This document shows, piece after piece, positions 27,007-36,471 of a stretch of 64,000 bases of DNA. Where the stretch lies: assembly GCA_964397445.1 (NCBI GenBank), contig CAYNHZ010000004.1, forward strand, positions 62,001 through 126,000, given 5' to 3'. Within the stretch, counting starts at the first letter, position 1. Each line of letters starts with the position of its first letter. The notes under the pieces are model-generated. The model did no database searches, was not told the origin of the DNA, and worked only from the letters and a program-made list of their open reading frames with translations. The position numbers were made by a program, and so were the translations under genes. This DNA is from CAYNHZ01 sp964397445. GTDB lineage: Bacteria > Bacteroidota > Bacteroidia > Bacteroidales > UBA932.

Positions 27007-28206
27007 TTATTCTTGTTTTAATCTCTTATCGACACGTAAAATAAGGTCGCTAAGGACATTCATATAATTAATAAAAGCCTCATAAGGGGTATCGTATGGG
27101 TTAAAATAGTTATGTACCACCCCGTCAGAGAAGAATTTAGTACACATATAATAGAAATGGTCGCTCTCCTGCAACTTCATATAGTCTTCTGTTATCTTTG
27201 AATCTTCCGCAGCTATAACCTTATCACTTATGGAGTAGAGTTTAGAAAACGCCTCATTTTGCAACTCATTGCCAAGCCAAGCGGTAGTATCCCTCTCTTC
27301 ATCTGCCCAAGATATTGGAAATGCAACACTTAGCGGAGCAATGGGCTTATGTTTAGTGGTGGCCTCGGATGGGGTGCAAAATTCAAAATCGGTACGACTC
27401 AAGATGGCATTTGGAAGATTTGCGAAAAACTCAAAAATTCCTGTATTTTTATTTTGATGTTCTCCAAAAGTCTCATAATCCATAAAAAGATTTATTATCT
27501 CACCATCCTTTATCGAGTTAGAGAGCCAATTGGAAAATTTATCACAATCAACAGGCCAATTTCCCCAAGATCTGTCGGAAAATCTGAAGGCAATATCGTC
27601 ACTCAAAATAAAATTTCTAAGGAGCAATTTCAATCGTGGATTTATAGCATTTGTATAGATATAATTTGGTGATTTCCAACCGAGGATATGTTTTGCCCCC
27701 TCTGTTAACATAGTGTGAAATCCCATTTTGTAAACCATCTCACCTATCTTATCCGAGTAGATAAGTTCTGTATTTCTGAACGATTTAGGTTTACTCCCGA
27801 AGTGTTTAGTTATCAAAGAGGTATGAAGTTCTACCTGCTTCTTGAATTCTGAAGGGGAGATTAGGGATGAAAGATTATGAGAATAGGTTTCAGCAATAAA
27901 TTCGACATTGCCCGTATCACCAAGCCTTTTAAAACTCTCTAAAACCTCCGGAGCAAATCGTTCAAATTGCTCGATTGCAACACCAGATATGGAGAATGCA
28001 ACTTTGAATTGTTTGCCGTTTTTCTTTATCAAATCAAGCAGAAGATTGTTCATCGGAAGATAACACCGCTCTGCTACCCTCTTCAGTATCGTTCTATTTG
28101 AAAAATCATCAAAATAGTGTGAATCGTTACCTATGTCGAAGAAACGATATTGTCTCAACCTATCGGGTTGATGAACTTGAAAATAAATACATATAGAAGG
28201 CTTCAT
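27007..28206 (-). CDS. GH57-family alpha-glucan hydrolase/transferase
   Basis: This 399-residue protein begins with the GH57 hallmark block CIYFQVHQPDRLRQY and keeps a likely catalytic Glu block (FRNTELIYSDKIG near 143) and an Asp block (NLFMDYETFGEH near 240). GH57 enzymes include alpha-amylases, 4-alpha-glucanotransferases and branching enzymes, and the sequence alone does not separate these. Placement among glycogen genes suggests action on glycogen or maltodextrins in the cytoplasm. There is no signal peptide. Confidence 0.9.
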   Translation of the reverse strand: MKPSICIYFQVHQPDRLRQYRFFDIGNDSHYFDDFSNRTILKRVAERCYLPMNNLLLDLIKKNGKQFKVAFSISGVAIEQFERFAPEVLESFKRLGDTGNVEFIAETYSHNLSSLISPSEFKKQVELHTSLITKHFGSKPKSFRNTELIYSDKIGEMVYKMGFHTMLTEGAKHILGWKSPNYIYTNAINPRLKLLLRNFILSDDIAFRFSDRSWGNWPVDCDKFSNWLSNSIKDGEIINLFMDYETFGEHQNKNTGIFEFFANLPNAILSRTDFEFCTPSEATTKHKPIAPLSVAFPISWADEERDTTAWLGNELQNEAFSKLYSISDKVIAAEDSKITEDYMKLQESDHFYYMCTKFFSDGVVHNYFNPYDTPYEAFINYMNVLSDLILRVDKRLKQE

Positions 28207-28213
28207 TGGCTTA

Positions 28214-29494
28214 TTATTTTAGTGTCGATAAATATACATCTTTTATGGCTCTTGCCGCATTGTCCCATTTAAGGGAATTGACCTCATCTAAACCGCATTT
28301 TGATGCCATAGACGAAAGGGCAGGATAAGCAAGGAGGGCATAAATAGCATCTGCCATAGCATCTATGTCCCAGAAATCCACTTTAATTGAATGTTTCAGA
28401 ACCTCAGCTACCCCAGATTGCTTTGAAATTATTGTTGGCACACCTGAACGCATTGCCTCTAATGGAGATATGCCAAACGGCTCAGAAACAGAGGGCATTA
28501 CATATACATCAGAATAGTTAAACATCTTCTGAACCTCAGCCCCCTTAAGGAATCCTGTAAAATGGAATTTGGTTGCTATTCCCAGTTTGGCAGCTCTCCT
28601 TATGGAGCGATTCAGTAAATCACCGCTGCCTGCCATAACAAACCTCACATTGGGGTATTTTTTTAGCACTTTATTTGCAGCCTCGATAAAATATTCGGGC
28701 CCCTTTTGAAATGTTATCCTCCCTAAAAAAGTAACAACCTTCTCTGGAACACCCCGCTGAACAGCCATCTCATCACGCCCTCCAAAATCCACCGCATTAT
28801 GCACCGTAACCACTTTATTTGGGTCTATTCCATATTTATTGATTACTATATTTTTAGTTAAGTTGCTAACTGTAATTACCTTATCTGCAGCCTCCATCCC
28901 CATTTTTTCGAGATTATAAACCTCAGTATTGATATTCTCTCCACTTCTATCATATTCGGTAGCGTGAACATGAATAACAAGGGGCTTCCCAGAAAGTCGT
29001 TTTGCAGCTATACCTGCAAGATATGTGAGCCAATCGTGGGCGTGAATGACATCAAAATCATTTTCTAATGCAATCGTCCCTCCAATTAGAGCATATCGAG
29101 CAACCTCCTCCATAAGATTTGCCCCGTATTTACCTGAAAACTTGTATCTCTTTTTAAAATTGAGCGAGAAGTTCTTCACATTAGCCCTTCTCTCACTTGA
29201 GGCTAACTCTGAAAACAGAATCGGGTCCATATAAGGGACCATATTTGAACCTATTCTCAAAAATTCAACCTTATTGAAAAATTCCATCGAATTGATAGAT
29301 ATATCAGCAGCCTCTATATCACTGGCATTGATAATTTTAGCAACACTATTATCTTCATCTCCGGAAGCAGAAGGCATAACAAAAAGGACTTTAACATCAT
29401 TGTTGACCAACCCCTTTACCATACCATAACAAGCTGTTCCCAATCCACCCGATATGTGGGGAGGAAATTCCCAACCAAACATTAAAACTTTCAT
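28214..29494 (-). CDS. GT4-family glycosyltransferase (glycogen synthase-like)
   Basis: This 426-residue GT-B fold enzyme has an N-terminal glycine loop MFGWEFPPHISGGLGTA, HAHDWLTYLAG, and the C-terminal donor-site block (VSEPFGISPLEAMRSGVP) with the EX7E spacing. It is similar to the GT4 enzymes next to GH57 genes in glycogen clusters, which use ADP- or UDP-glucose, sometimes to make maltose-1-phosphate or to prime glycogen. It overlaps the debranching gene by 4 nt. The exact acceptor is not clear from sequence. Confidence 0.88.
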   Translation of the reverse strand: MKVLMFGWEFPPHISGGLGTACYGMVKGLVNNDVKVLFVMPSASGDEDNSVAKIINASDIEAADISINSMEFFNKVEFLRIGSNMVPYMDPILFSELASSERRANVKNFSLNFKKRYKFSGKYGANLMEEVARYALIGGTIALENDFDVIHAHDWLTYLAGIAAKRLSGKPLVIHVHATEYDRSGENINTEVYNLEKMGMEAADKVITVSNLTKNIVINKYGIDPNKVVTVHNAVDFGGRDEMAVQRGVPEKVVTFLGRITFQKGPEYFIEAANKVLKKYPNVRFVMAGSGDLLNRSIRRAAKLGIATKFHFTGFLKGAEVQKMFNYSDVYVMPSVSEPFGISPLEAMRSGVPTIISKQSGVAEVLKHSIKVDFWDIDAMADAIYALLAYPALSSMASKCGLDEVNSLKWDNAARAIKDVYLSTLK

Positions 29495-31431
29495 TGTTCA
29501 CCCCCTTCTTTATATCTCTTAATAAAATATTTAGCTCTCAGAATACCTGAGACTGCAACCGAACTAGAAATAGCTCCGTGAGGAAAATGTGGAGGATCTC
29601 CATCGTACAATTCACAGATGGAGCCAACACCATGAACAGTAATATCCTCCTCAAAAGCATTCACCAACTCCTCTGCCTTGTTCACAAATACAGAACCAAA
29701 AAGTTTTAAAGAGGCCTCAATATAGAATTGTAACAACCATACCCTTGTCGATCCCTGATGATAAGAGTGGTCTCGCTGATACTGATTTCCATCGTATATC
29801 CCCTTGTATAGTGGGTTTTTAGGGGCCAAAGTCCTTATCCCTCGAGAGGTAAGCAATTCCCGTTTAACAGTATATAAAACCTTCGCCTTAGCCTCATCAG
29901 AAATAGGAGAATAATTTAGAGAACAGGCAAATAGTTGATTTGGTCTGACAAAGGTATTTTGCCCCTTCTCATCGACATAATCTGCAAGAAAACCGGGATT
30001 TTCCACCCAGAACATATGGAGAAATGATTTATCGATTTGAGACTTTATCTCACCCCATTTCAAAATAGATTTTTTATCTTTACCATACTTGGATTCCATC
30101 TCTATCACATAAGACAAAGCATTGTACCACAAAGCATTGGTCTCAACTTGATAGCCTCCTCTCTCAGTTATGGGGAGCCCCTCACTATAGGCATTCATCC
30201 AAGTCATAGAAACATCCTTCATCTGTGCCCATAACAGTCCGTTTTCATTTAAGCTGACTCCCATTCTCCCCCCATCTATAAAGCTGTTAATAATGAGTTT
30301 CAACACCTTTGAGAACTTCTTCCACGCCAATTTTTCATCACCTGAGAAAAAAGAATATTGTTGTGCCACCCAGAAAAGCCAAAGGGAGGCATCAACTTGC
30401 TTAGACCCATAAAAAAGTTGATGGTCATATTTTTTATAAACCCCTGATATTAGTTCGTCAAATGTCTTTGTATCACCATCATTCATTATCGTTATACCCG
30501 GCAATGCAAGAAGAGTCTCTCTAAGCCCCCTCCCCAACCAAGTAAAACCAGAATAGAGCTCCTTTATCCCATCGGCTTTGATAACAAACTGTTTTGCAGC
30601 AAGTTTAAGACAATCTTCATAACTTCCTCTGCTCATCCTTCCCGTAACTTCGTTTTCAAACACCTTTGAGAGCCCCTTAGGGGAGATTGTCTGTGTCGAA
30701 ATAGAGAGTATCACAGACTCACCCTTTTTAATAGGAAGTTCAAAATATCCGGGATTAAATAAATCCTCTTTATAGTCAAAACCTCTCCTCTCCTCCTCTT
30801 TGTAAACAACATCATAATACCAATCTGGGACTGGGATAAAATCAGACTTGCGACTTATCTGCAACACAAGATTTGGAAATCCATCGTACATTTTAAAAGA
30901 GCACCCACCATCAACCTCCTCAAATGAGGTATTTGCAACAGAATTTGCTTTTGTCAGAGAGTGAATATCTCTAAAAGCAAGGAAAGGTTTCAACCTTAAA
31001 GTTGTTGGCGAATGAGCTTCAATCAGAGTGTATTTTATGAGTAATTGCTCTTTATTATGAAGAAAAACAAGAGATTTCTTAAATATCATCCCTCCAACAC
31101 GATAGATAATATCACAAGAGCGATCAAGCTCAAAATCTCGAATATATTTGTGACCTCTCGGCTCGTAAATAGTGCTTCCATAACACTTGATCCCAAGATT
31201 AAACTCCTGCTCGTGCTGTATAAGGGTCTCATCTACAGATGATAATAAAACATATCTCTCCCACCCAAATTTTTCTATAGGGAGAACAAATAGTCCATGG
31301 TATTTCCTCGTATTGCACCCTACAATCGTAGTGTTACAATAACCCCCTTTTCTATTGGTGGATAACACCTCTCTTTGGAGAGAATATTCCAAATTTACCA
31401 ATTCCGATTTATTAAATTTAAGATATGACAT
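29491..31431 (-). CDS. glycogen debranching enzyme, amylo-alpha-1,6-glucosidase type
   Basis: This 646-residue protein has the bacterial N-terminal debranching domain (REVLSTNRKGGYCNTTIVGCNTRKYHG near 19-45) and a C-terminal (alpha/alpha)6 GH133-like catalytic domain. That domain contains PGITIMNDGDTKTF, QVDASLWLFWVAQ and QYQRDHSYHQGSTRVWLL. It hydrolyses 1,6-linked glucose stubs of glycogen. It is coupled to the GT4 gene downstream (4-nt overlap) and is 10 nt after the branching enzyme gene. Confidence 0.93.
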   Translation of the reverse strand: MSYLKFNKSELVNLEYSLQREVLSTNRKGGYCNTTIVGCNTRKYHGLFVLPIEKFGWERYVLLSSVDETLIQHEQEFNLGIKCYGSTIYEPRGHKYIRDFELDRSCDIIYRVGGMIFKKSLVFLHNKEQLLIKYTLIEAHSPTTLRLKPFLAFRDIHSLTKANSVANTSFEEVDGGCSFKMYDGFPNLVLQISRKSDFIPVPDWYYDVVYKEEERRGFDYKEDLFNPGYFELPIKKGESVILSISTQTISPKGLSKVFENEVTGRMSRGSYEDCLKLAAKQFVIKADGIKELYSGFTWLGRGLRETLLALPGITIMNDGDTKTFDELISGVYKKYDHQLFYGSKQVDASLWLFWVAQQYSFFSGDEKLAWKKFSKVLKLIINSFIDGGRMGVSLNENGLLWAQMKDVSMTWMNAYSEGLPITERGGYQVETNALWYNALSYVIEMESKYGKDKKSILKWGEIKSQIDKSFLHMFWVENPGFLADYVDEKGQNTFVRPNQLFACSLNYSPISDEAKAKVLYTVKRELLTSRGIRTLAPKNPLYKGIYDGNQYQRDHSYHQGSTRVWLLQFYIEASLKLFGSVFVNKAEELVNAFEEDITVHGVGSICELYDGDPPHFPHGAISSSVAVSGILRAKYFIKRYKEGGEQ

Positions 31432-31441
31432 ATCAGTTGTA

Positions 31442-33418
31442 TTAATCTTTTAATAGGACAATTGAGGATCTACTCGGCAAATATAGTGAAAGAAAATCGC
31501 CACCAACTTTGTTATTTGTATAATGGATAACACTATCATCATTTCTTCCAAAACCATTAAATGCTTTCGAGTCGGAATCAAGCACAACTCTATATCTCCC
31601 TGCAGGTGCCTTAAAAGAGAAATCTGCAATCGAAAGTAATGGATTGAAATTAAATGCAAAGATAAAACTTCCACGAGCAAATATCAAAACTTTTTTTTCC
31701 TCATCTGTAAATATGTGAAATAATCTATCCATCAATATTTTACCCTTTGCAAAAAGGGTTATAACAGCCTTATCAAATCTAAGTAACAAATTATAACGTA
31801 AAGACTCATTCTCACTTAAAGACCATTGTCTGCGAGCATAAAAATAGGACCAATTATTACCTTGTCTGGGAAAATCTATCCATTCAGGGTGGCCAAACTC
31901 ATTTCCCATAAAATTTAGATAGCCGTCACCCGCAGTCGCAATAGTAATCAGTCTTATCATTTTATGCAGAGCAATCCCCCTATCGACGACAAGATTATCA
32001 GATGTAATATTCATAGAAGTATACATATCCTTATCTATAAGCCTGAATATTATAGTTTTATCACCGACCATTGCCTGATCGTGACACTCAGCATAACTGA
32101 TTGTCCTCTCATCCGAACGCTTATTGGTGAGCTCATAATAAATCTCACCCATATTCCACTCCTCATCACGCCTCTCCTTTATCCATTTAATCCAATGGTC
32201 TGCAATACCCATACTCAATCTGTAATCAAATCCTATGCCTCCCAATTTTAAAGGGGCAGCAAGCCCGGGCATTCCACTAACATCCTCAGCAATAGTGATC
32301 GAGAAAGGATTTATCTCCTTCACTAAAATATTGGCAAGACCAAGATAGGTAATCGCATCTTCATCTTGATTGTCATCGAAATAACAAGAGTAATTTGTAA
32401 AATTCTTGCCCAAACCATGATCAAGATAGATCATACTTGTAACACCATCAAAGCGGAAACCGTCAATATGGTACTCCTCCATCCAATATTTCAAATTTGA
32501 AAGGAGGAAAAACAAAACAGAAGTGTTGCCATAATTAAAACATCGGGATTGCCAAGCGGGGTGGCGACCTCTGCTTCCGGAGTGGAAATACAGACAATCG
32601 GTACCATCAAATTTACCTATCCCCTCAACCTCATTATCAACCGAATGTGAATGAACAATATCCATCACCACCGCAATATTTGCTTTATGAGCGCTATCTA
32701 CAAGTGCTTTAAACTCTTCCGGGGTTCCATATCTCGAACTCAGCGCAAAAAAATTGGATACTTGATACCCGAAAGAACCATAATAGGGATGCTCTTGTAA
32801 GGCCATAATTTGCAATGTATTATAGCCTAAGTCTATAATTCTCGGCAACACATCTTCTTTAAATTTTGTAAAGGTCGAAACTTCTTCCCTCTCCGAACTC
32901 ATCCCAATATGAGCTTCATAAATCAAAGGGTTTTTCACCTTTACCCTATCTATATGTTTCCATTTATAACTTATTGAAGGAGACCATATCTGAGCAGAGA
33001 AAATCTTCGTTATAGGATCTTGCACACATCGAGTTGCATAAGATGGTAGTCTCTCTCCTCCCCCTCCGTTCCACTCTATATAGAGTTTAAAAAGGGTTTT
33101 GTGGGGAAGTATATCAGAAGAGACCTTAATCTCCCAATTACCATTCCCGACACTATTGAAAACATACTCATCACTTTTTTTCCAAGAATTAAACTCCCCT
33201 ATCAGATATATAGCTGTCGCATTTGGGGCCCACTCTCTGATAAATGTGTTCTTTCCTTTTCGGTGCACCCCATAGTAGAGGTGATTATTAACACAATTTA
33301 ACAGCCCTTTATCGTACCCTGCTATCTCAATCTTCTTTGAAATGATAGCGCGAGTGCGTTTCTCAATCCTCTCTTTAAAAGGGAGCAAATAAGGATCGCT
33401 ATCAATGATGGAGTTCAT
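31442..33418 (-). CDS. glgB: 1,4-alpha-glucan branching enzyme, eukaryote-like GH13_8 type
   Basis: This 658-residue protein has an N-terminal CBM48 domain (TFIREWAPNATAIYLIGEFNSW near 58-80). The GH13 barrel has YEAHIGMSSE, VMDIVHSHS, GFRFDGVTSM (nucleophile Asp), ITIAEDVSGMP (acid Glu) and YAECHDQ. The NxxCYFDDNQDEDAITYLGLAN block and its length resemble eukaryotic branching enzymes rather than typical E. coli-type GlgB. It introduces 1,6 branches into glycogen. It is 9 nt after xseB and heads the glycogen genes. Confidence 0.93.
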   Translation of the reverse strand: MNSIIDSDPYLLPFKERIEKRTRAIISKKIEIAGYDKGLLNCVNNHLYYGVHRKGKNTFIREWAPNATAIYLIGEFNSWKKSDEYVFNSVGNGNWEIKVSSDILPHKTLFKLYIEWNGGGGERLPSYATRCVQDPITKIFSAQIWSPSISYKWKHIDRVKVKNPLIYEAHIGMSSEREEVSTFTKFKEDVLPRIIDLGYNTLQIMALQEHPYYGSFGYQVSNFFALSSRYGTPEEFKALVDSAHKANIAVVMDIVHSHSVDNEVEGIGKFDGTDCLYFHSGSRGRHPAWQSRCFNYGNTSVLFFLLSNLKYWMEEYHIDGFRFDGVTSMIYLDHGLGKNFTNYSCYFDDNQDEDAITYLGLANILVKEINPFSITIAEDVSGMPGLAAPLKLGGIGFDYRLSMGIADHWIKWIKERRDEEWNMGEIYYELTNKRSDERTISYAECHDQAMVGDKTIIFRLIDKDMYTSMNITSDNLVVDRGIALHKMIRLITIATAGDGYLNFMGNEFGHPEWIDFPRQGNNWSYFYARRQWSLSENESLRYNLLLRFDKAVITLFAKGKILMDRLFHIFTDEEKKVLIFARGSFIFAFNFNPLLSIADFSFKAPAGRYRVVLDSDSKAFNGFGRNDDSVIHYTNNKVGGDFLSLYLPSRSSIVLLKD

Positions 33419-33427
33419 ATAATTATA

Positions 33428-33619
33428 CTATTTCTCAAAGGTAATAATTTTATTCATCTCCGTCTCATTATCTCTAAGCTTTTTTCTGCAATATTGGATA
33501 AGTTTTACCGCCTTCTCGACATCTTTCGAAACAGTTTCAAAAGAGCGATCAGGATTTTCTATCTCTGCAACAAGTTTTTCCAATTGCCCTAAGGCCTCTT
33601 CATATTTTAATTCTTTCAT
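33428..33619 (-). CDS. xseB: exodeoxyribonuclease VII small subunit
   Basis: This 63-residue helical protein matches XseB: KYEEALGQLEKLVAEIE, then a VKLIQYCRKKL stretch. XseB subunits stack on XseA to form the single-strand-specific exonuclease VII. It is 18 nt downstream of xseA and 9 nt before the branching-enzyme gene. Confidence 0.93.
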   Translation of the reverse strand: MKELKYEEALGQLEKLVAEIENPDRSFETVSKDVEKAVKLIQYCRKKLRDNETEMNKIITFEK

Positions 33620-33637
33620 AAGTGATAATATTGCCTA

Positions 33638-34837
33638 TTATTTATTGATTTCTGTCTCATTTACAGTACACAACGCCACTCCGTCATTAAAAACAACCTT
33701 TATAAGATCCCCCCCCTTCAACCCATTGATTGAGCTGATTCGGTCTCCGCTTTTCATTACCAAAGTATGCCCTGACAATAATATATTTTTAGGATCACCC
33801 CTCCTTACCCTTTGCTCAATCAGATCCAACCGCCCATTCTCTTTAAGAAAATATTTAACAAATGAAGAGCGGATGGAGACTAAGTAATTCATAATCCTCA
33901 CCTCCTCCATTTTGTATTTATTTGACAAAGCAATAGACAATCTCAATGCGATAGAGGAGATCTCCGCATCAGCCGATTCAATAATATCTATCAGATAATC
34001 AGCAAGTGCTGTCGGAGTTTTAACACTCGTGTGGGACACCATATCCGCAATGTGGTAATCTTGATCGTGTCCGATAGCTGTGAGGACTGGGATAGGAAAT
34101 TGGGCAATATTTATCGCCATTTCGTAATCGTCAAAACAAGAGAGATCTGTTGAAGAACCCCCACCACGAATTATAAGAACTGCATCGAAAGGCACCCCTT
34201 GTTCGAGTAATCCTGCAATATTTTCAAGAGATGCTATTATTCCAGCTGGAGATGACACCCCCTGCATAGGGGAGGGAAAGAGGGTTGTTGAAAATTTAAA
34301 TCCCAATGTGTTTTCAGAGATATGAATCATAAAATCACGATAGCCCGCAGCATTTTCTGATGATATGATCGCAAATCTTCGTGGTAAAGTGGGTAAAGAG
34401 AGGGCTGAATTGAGCCCAATCATCCCCTCTTTTTCGAGACGTTCTATAACCTTCCGTCTTAAAACTTCAGCCTCTCCGATTGTAAATGAGGGATCTATAT
34501 CATTAACGATGAGACTCACCCCATACAGCTCCGAATATTGTATTTGAACAAAGAGCAGGATTTTCATCCCGGGAGAGAGTGACATCCCAGTTCCACTCTC
34601 AAAATATGGGCGAATAACTCTCCAGGAAGATGCCCAAATCACCGCTTGTCCTTTAGCAATAATGTAATCATCTTCTGACTGTTTCTCTACTATATCTATG
34701 TAGCAATGCCCTGAAATATTCTCTTTTACAGCTGCAACCTCACATTTAATCCATATTCTGTTTGGAAGAGAGGATTGGATAGTGTTTTTTATTTTGTTCT
34801 GTAATTGGGAAAGGGTTATCCCTTTTGTCTGGCTCAT
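33638..34837 (-). CDS. xseA: exodeoxyribonuclease VII large subunit
   Basis: This 399-residue protein has an N-terminal OB fold (RIWIKCEVAAVKENISGHCYIDI) and the catalytic domain with ISSENAAGYRDF, LIIRGGGSSTDLSCFDDYEMA, and GHDQDYHIADMVSHTSVKTPTALADYL. It degrades single-stranded DNA from both ends, with XseB. A TATTTTTG -7-like element ends only 4 nt before the ATG, so the message may lack a leader. Confidence 0.95.
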   Translation of the reverse strand: MSQTKGITLSQLQNKIKNTIQSSLPNRIWIKCEVAAVKENISGHCYIDIVEKQSEDDYIIAKGQAVIWASSWRVIRPYFESGTGMSLSPGMKILLFVQIQYSELYGVSLIVNDIDPSFTIGEAEVLRRKVIERLEKEGMIGLNSALSLPTLPRRFAIISSENAAGYRDFMIHISENTLGFKFSTTLFPSPMQGVSSPAGIIASLENIAGLLEQGVPFDAVLIIRGGGSSTDLSCFDDYEMAINIAQFPIPVLTAIGHDQDYHIADMVSHTSVKTPTALADYLIDIIESADAEISSIALRLSIALSNKYKMEEVRIMNYLVSIRSSFVKYFLKENGRLDLIEQRVRRGDPKNILLSGHTLVMKSGDRISSINGLKGGDLIKVVFNDGVALCTVNETEINK

Positions 34838-34841
34838 TCTA

Positions 34842-34849
34842 CAAAAATA
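34842..34849 (-). promoter_or_regulatory. -7 element TATTTTTG for xseA, abutting the start codon
   Basis: The minus-strand octamer matches TAnnTTTG and is separated from the xseA ATG by 4 nt. It faces away from the engB promoter. Confidence 0.45.
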
Positions 34850-34855
34850 ATATTT

Positions 34856-34889
34856 TTTGCCCTATATTGTTTACTATTTCGTACTTTTG
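34856..34889 (+). promoter_or_regulatory. Bacteroidetes-type promoter for engB-prs-nadE
   Basis: A TTTG at 34856-34859 and TACTTTTG at 34882-34889 are spaced by 22 nt, close to the TTTG-N19-TAnnTTTG pattern. The engB ATG is 20 nt downstream. Confidence 0.6.
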
Positions 34890-34909
34890 CAATTAAATCA
34901 TTAATTTTT

Positions 34910-35506
34910 ATGAAAATTACTCAAGCCATCTTCTCAGGTAGCAGTCAAAGTATTGATGATAAGCTAAAAACAAATGGCTATGAGTTTGCATTCATAGGAA
35001 GATCAAATGTTGGAAAATCTTCACTGATCAATATGATTTGTGACAAAGGGGCACTTGCAAAAACATCGTCTACACCCGGTAAAACATTGCTAATAAACAG
35101 GTTTTTAATCAACAACGAATGGTACTTAGTCGATTTGCCCGGCTATGGTTTTGCCAAGATTTCAAAAACAGCTCAAGAGAAGATTTTGAAAATGGTGCTT
35201 GATTATATCGGGAAATCAGAAAAGTTAGCCATCCTCTTTGTCTTGTTAGACTCACGTCACGACATTCAGAAAATTGATCTTGAGTTTCTTCTTGCCCTCC
35301 AAAAAGCAGAGGTGCCTTTTGCAATAGTCTTTACAAAATGTGACAAACTCGGAAGAAATTCACTCGAGAAACAAATCACAAAGAATAAAACAGAGCTTAA
35401 AAAATATTGGGAACAACTCCCCCCTATTTTTATCTCATCTGCTGAGAAAAAAATAGGCAGAGAAGAGTTACTTGACTACATCGACATAATACTCAAAAAC
35501 ATATAA
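34910..35506 (+). CDS. engB: ribosome biogenesis GTPase YsxC/EngB
   Basis: This 198-residue TrmE-Era-EngA-EngB-type GTPase has G1 GRSNVGKSS near 29, G2/G3 TSSTPGKTLLIN and DLPGYGFAK, and G4 TKCDK. It acts in late 50S subunit assembly. I use the ATG at 34910, which follows the promoter element. An in-frame ATG at 34805 would run back through the promoter and into xseA and adds a non-conserved extension. It lies 6 nt before prs. Confidence 0.95.
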   Translation: MKITQAIFSGSSQSIDDKLKTNGYEFAFIGRSNVGKSSLINMICDKGALAKTSSTPGKTLLINRFLINNEWYLVDLPGYGFAKISKTAQEKILKMVLDYIGKSEKLAILFVLLDSRHDIQKIDLEFLLALQKAEVPFAIVFTKCDKLGRNSLEKQITKNKTELKKYWEQLPPIFISSAEKKIGREELLDYIDIILKNI

Positions 35507-35512
35507 TACAAA

Positions 35513-36463
35513 ATGGATCACACACATACAATTAAAATCTTTTCCTGCAGAGGATCCCGTTATCTTGGAGAGAAAATTGCCCGTTCTCTCAATATGGAAC
35601 TCGGAAAATCTATAGTAACCGAATTTAGCGACGGAGAATTTCAACCTGCTTTTGATGAATCGGTTAGAGGGGCAACCGTTTTCATTGTACAATCTACATA
35701 CCCCCCAACAGAGAATCTTTTTGAGCTTCTTCTTATGATAGATGCTGCAAGAAGGGCTTCCGCATACAAAGTGATAGCTGTCCTTCCATACTTCGGTTGG
35801 GCAAGGCAAGACAGAAAGGATCGCCCCAGGGTATCAATAGGAGCAAAACTTGTAGCCAATCTCCTTCACGCTGCCGGATGCGATAGAGTGATGACAGCAG
35901 ATTTGCACGCAGACCAGATCCAAGGTTTCTTTGATTTTCCTGTTGACCATATCTATGCAAGTTCTCTGTTTTTACCCTATTTAAGAGAATTAAAATTGGA
36001 CAATCTCTCCATCGCTGCACCTGATATGGGTGGGGCAAAAAGGGCTAACGCCTACTCTCGTATACTCGGTTGTCCCCTGATTATTTGTCATAAATCGCGC
36101 GAAAAGGCAAATGTGGTTGGATCTATGACAGCCATCGGGGATGTTGAAGGGAAAAACATTGTTATCGTGGACGATATGATCGACACTGCCGGAACTATTG
36201 CAAAAGCTGCGAATATGTTGATGGACAAAGGTGCAATAAGTGTCAGAGCTCTTGCCACACACGCGCTATTCTCTGGTCAAGCCTATGAAAAGATCGCACA
36301 ATCCGATCTTAAAGAGGTTGTCGTTTCGGATACTATTCCCCTAAGATACTGCGAAGGGACCGATGTATCGAAAATCAGAGTTTTATCGGTAGCAGATATT
36401 TTTGCAGATGTTATAAACAAAGTTTACAACTACCAATCAATAAGCACAAGTTTCATATTCTAA
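35513..36463 (+). CDS. prs: ribose-phosphate pyrophosphokinase
   Basis: This 316-residue enzyme has FSDGEFQPAFDESVRGATVFIVQS, the ATP-site block PYFGWARQDRKDRPR, TADLHADQIQGFF and the PRPP loop VIVDDMIDTAGTI. It makes PRPP from ribose 5-phosphate and ATP for nucleotide, histidine and NAD synthesis. Its link to the next gene, nadE, is metabolically sensible. It follows engB by 6 nt and precedes nadE by 8 nt. Confidence 0.97.
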   Translation: MDHTHTIKIFSCRGSRYLGEKIARSLNMELGKSIVTEFSDGEFQPAFDESVRGATVFIVQSTYPPTENLFELLLMIDAARRASAYKVIAVLPYFGWARQDRKDRPRVSIGAKLVANLLHAAGCDRVMTADLHADQIQGFFDFPVDHIYASSLFLPYLRELKLDNLSIAAPDMGGAKRANAYSRILGCPLIICHKSREKANVVGSMTAIGDVEGKNIVIVDDMIDTAGTIAKAANMLMDKGAISVRALATHALFSGQAYEKIAQSDLKEVVVSDTIPLRYCEGTDVSKIRVLSVADIFADVINKVYNYQSISTSFIF

Positions 36464-36471
36464 CAATCCTT

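Noticed and set aside
34805..34909. Longer EngB starting inside the xseA region
   Set aside because: It would translate through both the xseA start and the engB promoter element. EngB family length fits the ATG at 34910.
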